8,252 nucleotides of DNA from the NCBI GenBank assembly GCA_012510935.1, contig JAAZHB010000012.1, positions 1 to 8,252 of the forward strand. Direction: 5' to 3'. Position numbers and translations under genes: made by a program. The notes beneath the pieces are model-generated. The model was not told the DNA's origin. It saw only the letters and a program-made list of their open reading frames with translations, and ran no database searches. This document shows, piece by piece, positions 6,686 through 8,252 of this stretch. This DNA comes from Clostridiales bacterium. Its GTDB lineage: Bacteria; Bacillota_A; Clostridia; Peptostreptococcales; Anaerovoracaceae. Position 1 is the stretch's first letter; each line of letters begins with the position of its first letter.

Positions 6686-7138
6686 ATGAAAACAGGTATA
6701 ATAACATTTTTTATGTCAATGATTCCCGTTATTGAACTTAGAGGAGCTTTGCCATATGGCGTCATTGGTGGGCTGTCAGTCCAAGAAGCTTTTATAATAT
6801 CTGTCCTGGGTAATCTAGTTCCAGTCCCATTTATAATAATTTTTATTCGTAAAGTGTTTGAATGGATGCGTGGGAAAAGCGATAAACTCAATAGAGTTGT
6901 ATTGCGAATGGAAGCTAAGGCCGATGCAAAGAAAGATATTGTTCAAAAAGCTGAGTTTTTTGGACTTGTTGTATTAGTTGCTATTCCGCTTCCCGGAACT
7001 GGTGCATGGACTGGAGCCTTGGTAGCAGCTATGCTTGATATGAGGCTAAGAAGAGCTTTTCCGGCTATTGCCATTGGCGTAATAATAGCAGGATTAATAG
7101 TATCTGCTCTTACCTTTGGGGTTGGAACATTATTCTAG
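6686..7138 (+). CDS. COG2426 small integral membrane protein ('small multi-drug export protein' family)
   Basis: This 150-residue hydrophobic protein has likely membrane segments at about 4-28, 35-57, 91-115 and 125-147. A charged cytoplasm-type stretch lies between the second and third (about 59-90, rich in Lys, Arg and Asp). The early segment IPVIELRGALPYG (13-25) and the conserved PLPGTGAWTGA (101-111) are marks of the PF06695/COG2426 family. The name 'small multi-drug export protein' is inherited and poorly supported by experiment, so transport of drugs should not be assumed. The ATG directly follows the aminopeptidase TAA, and a GAGG (6674-6677) inside the end of that gene serves as its ribosome binding site. 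This suggests translational coupling. No functional link to the peptidase is obvious. Confidence 0.85.
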   Translation: MKTGIITFFMSMIPVIELRGALPYGVIGGLSVQEAFIISVLGNLVPVPFIIIFIRKVFEWMRGKSDKLNRVVLRMEAKADAKKDIVQKAEFFGLVVLVAIPLPGTGAWTGALVAAMLDMRLRRAFPAIAIGVIIAGLIVSALTFGVGTLF

Positions 7139-7172
7139 CTAATTATAAGAAGAACTAAATCTCATTATTATC

Positions 7173-7223
7173 AAAATAAACAAAGGGTGCATATTCAAAG
7201 GCTTCTTGAATCTGCACCCTTTG
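7173..7223 (-). terminator. Hairpin terminator between convergent genes, best fit for lexA
   Basis: An 11-bp stem (CAAAGGGTGCA, 7181-7191, with TGCACCCTTTG, 7213-7223) continues after one T/C mismatch into a second 6-bp stem (ATTCAA, 7193-7198, with TTGAAT, 7206-7211) and a seven-base loop. On the minus strand it is followed by TTTGTTTATTTT, a good release tract for lexA transcripts. On the plus strand the tail (TAGTCAATG) is not T-rich, so it may stop the COG2426 transcript less efficiently. Confidence 0.8.
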
Positions 7224-7236
7224 TAGTCAATGCTGG

Positions 7237-7920
7237 TTAGTTAAGATATCTAAATACACCTTTAACTTTTCCAACAATTTTACAATCATTTACAATTATT
7301 GGATCCATAGAATCATTCTCAGGCTGTAATCTAATGTGACCATTTTCCTTAAAGAATCTTTTAACCGTTGATTCACAATCGAATTCGTTATCAATCATAG
7401 CAACCACAATATCACCGTTCTTTGCTTCAAGACATTCTTGAACAATAATAAAGTCTCCGTCGTTGATACCAGCTTGTATCATACTTTCTCCATGTACTGT
7501 AAGTATGAAGTTATTTCCAGGACCAACAAATCTAGCTGGCATAGGAATGACATCTTCTACATTTTCCTCAGATAGAATTGGAGTACCAGCAGCAACTCTT
7601 CCAATAACAGGAAGGCTAACCATGTTACTATCAGAAATAAGATTATCATTGGACGGGAAATATTCAGATGAATTCGCAGCGGCTGCATTTCTCTTATTAA
7701 TTGGCAACATTTCTGTTGGATAGATTGTCCTTGGCTTAGTAGGGTCTTTTGTTACAAGGCCACTTGCTTCAAGCACCTCTAAATCTTTATGAACAGTGGA
7801 TGTTGACTTAATATCAAGAGCCTGACAAATCTCCCTTATTGTAGGTGGGAAACCCTTCTCTGAAATAATCTGTTTCATATATTCCAGAATTGCAGATTGA
7901 CGTAACTCACACTTCTTCAT
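7237..7920 (-). CDS. lexA: LexA repressor, SOS response regulator (S24 self-cleaving)
   Basis: This 227-residue protein represses SOS genes and cleaves itself when RecA is activated by DNA damage. The N-terminal winged helix domain (1-70) includes GFPPTIREI (23-31) and a recognition helix region STSTVHKDLEVL (39-50). The C-terminal S24 domain has the Ala111-Gly112 cleavage site in GRVAAGTP (107-114), the nucleophile Ser146 in HGESM (143-147) and the general base Lys187 in TVKRF (185-189), so autoproteolysis should work. It is longer than the usual 200-210 residues because of an extended linker (about 70-100, with a run of Ala and polar residues) and a small insertion before Lys187. The start is ATG 7920 with AGGAG six bases upstream. 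The gap to the upstream gene is only 14 bases and holds no GAAC-N4-GTTC operator, so lexA is probably transcribed from a promoter beyond the window. Confidence 0.95.
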   Translation of the reverse strand: MKKCELRQSAILEYMKQIISEKGFPPTIREICQALDIKSTSTVHKDLEVLEASGLVTKDPTKPRTIYPTEMLPINKRNAAAANSSEYFPSNDNLISDSNMVSLPVIGRVAAGTPILSEENVEDVIPMPARFVGPGNNFILTVHGESMIQAGINDGDFIIVQECLEAKNGDIVVAMIDNEFDCESTVKRFFKENGHIRLQPENDSMDPIIVNDCKIVGKVKGVFRYLN

Positions 7921-7934
7921 TTTAAACTCCTATT

Positions 7935-8252
7935 TTACAGCATTACAATATCATTAGCATTCAATTCCTGCCCATATTCATTCCAATCATCATATATTCT
8001 TCCAGTCTGCCTAATGATGATGTCTCCAACAACATTATCAACCTTTGCAAAAGGAAGTGTCTTATGATATGTTATCTTGCTTCCATTTCTTTCAAAAACA
8101 AAACCTGTTCTAAAACGTTCATTTTCCAAAGGTCCAACATAATCAGCAATTTCTGAAATTAGCTTGAAGAGTGAATCGTCCTTTGTATCGAAAACATTTT
8201 CTAGAGTAAGATATGAATAGTTTGCTCTTAGTTGAATCTCATGACCTTTAAA
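7935..8252 (-). CDS. C-terminal part of an unrecognised protein upstream of lexA
   Basis: The reading frame is open from the right edge to TAA at 7935-7937, giving 105 residues of the C-terminus. Its true start lies outside the window; a TTG at 8129 is in frame but has no convincing ribosome binding site, and the frame continues through it. The visible part is soluble in character, mixed alpha/beta, with no membrane segment, Cys cluster or motif I recognise. It ends in a polar segment (RIYDDWNEYGQELNANDIVML). It precedes lexA by 14 bases on the same strand, with the lexA ribosome binding site in between, so the two genes are probably co-transcribed. I do not assign a function. Confidence 0.7.
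   Translation of the reverse strand, partial: FKGHEIQLRANYSYLTLENVFDTKDDSLFKLISEIADYVGPLENERFRTGFVFERNGSKITYHKTLPFAKVDNVVGDIIIRQTGRIYDDWNEYGQELNANDIVML

Overview
The window looks like chromosome from a low-GC, strictly anaerobic, fermentative Firmicute (Clostridia). The evidence is the AT-rich sequence with strong GGAGG-type ribosome binding sites, a trimeric NADH-linked [FeFe]-hydrogenase operon, a clostridial-type M18 aminopeptidase and a LexA of Gram-positive layout. The genus cannot be fixed from the sequence alone.

Layout. (1) Positions 1-781, minus strand: the N-terminal 260 residues of an LD-carboxypeptidase/MccF-like S66 peptidase that runs off the left edge. (2) Positions 782-938: a divergent intergenic region with one candidate promoter facing each way. 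(3) Positions 939-5099, plus strand: a three-gene operon, hydC-hydB-hydA, encoding a soluble NAD(H)-coupled [FeFe]-hydrogenase. It is closed by a clear rho-independent terminator at about 5158-5193. (4) Positions 5303-7138, plus strand: a second transcription unit with an M18 metallo-aminopeptidase followed, with no spacer, by a small integral membrane protein of the COG2426 family. (5) Positions 7173-7223: a long hairpin between convergent genes. (6) Positions 7237-8252, minus strand: lexA, preceded 14 bases upstream by the C-terminal part of an unrecognised gene that runs off the right edge.

How the genes work together. HydC (NuoE-like), HydB (NuoF-like with extra Fe-S domains at both ends) and HydA (catalytic subunit with NuoG-like N-terminus) form a redox chain. 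It runs from NADH at the FMN site of HydB, through several Fe-S clusters, to the H-cluster of HydA, where protons are reduced to H2. In relatives this complex either bifurcates electrons (NADH plus reduced ferredoxin to H2) or works with NADH alone; sequence inspection cannot decide which. The other genes are housekeeping: peptide turnover, a membrane protein of uncertain role, and the SOS repressor.

I found no tRNA or rRNA, CRISPR array, insertion sequence, attachment site or defence system. The most interesting detail is in HydA: the first H-cluster motif reads T-S-C-S-P-G-W, with Ser where textbook [FeFe]-hydrogenases have the second Cys, a cluster ligand. No entirely new system is evident.
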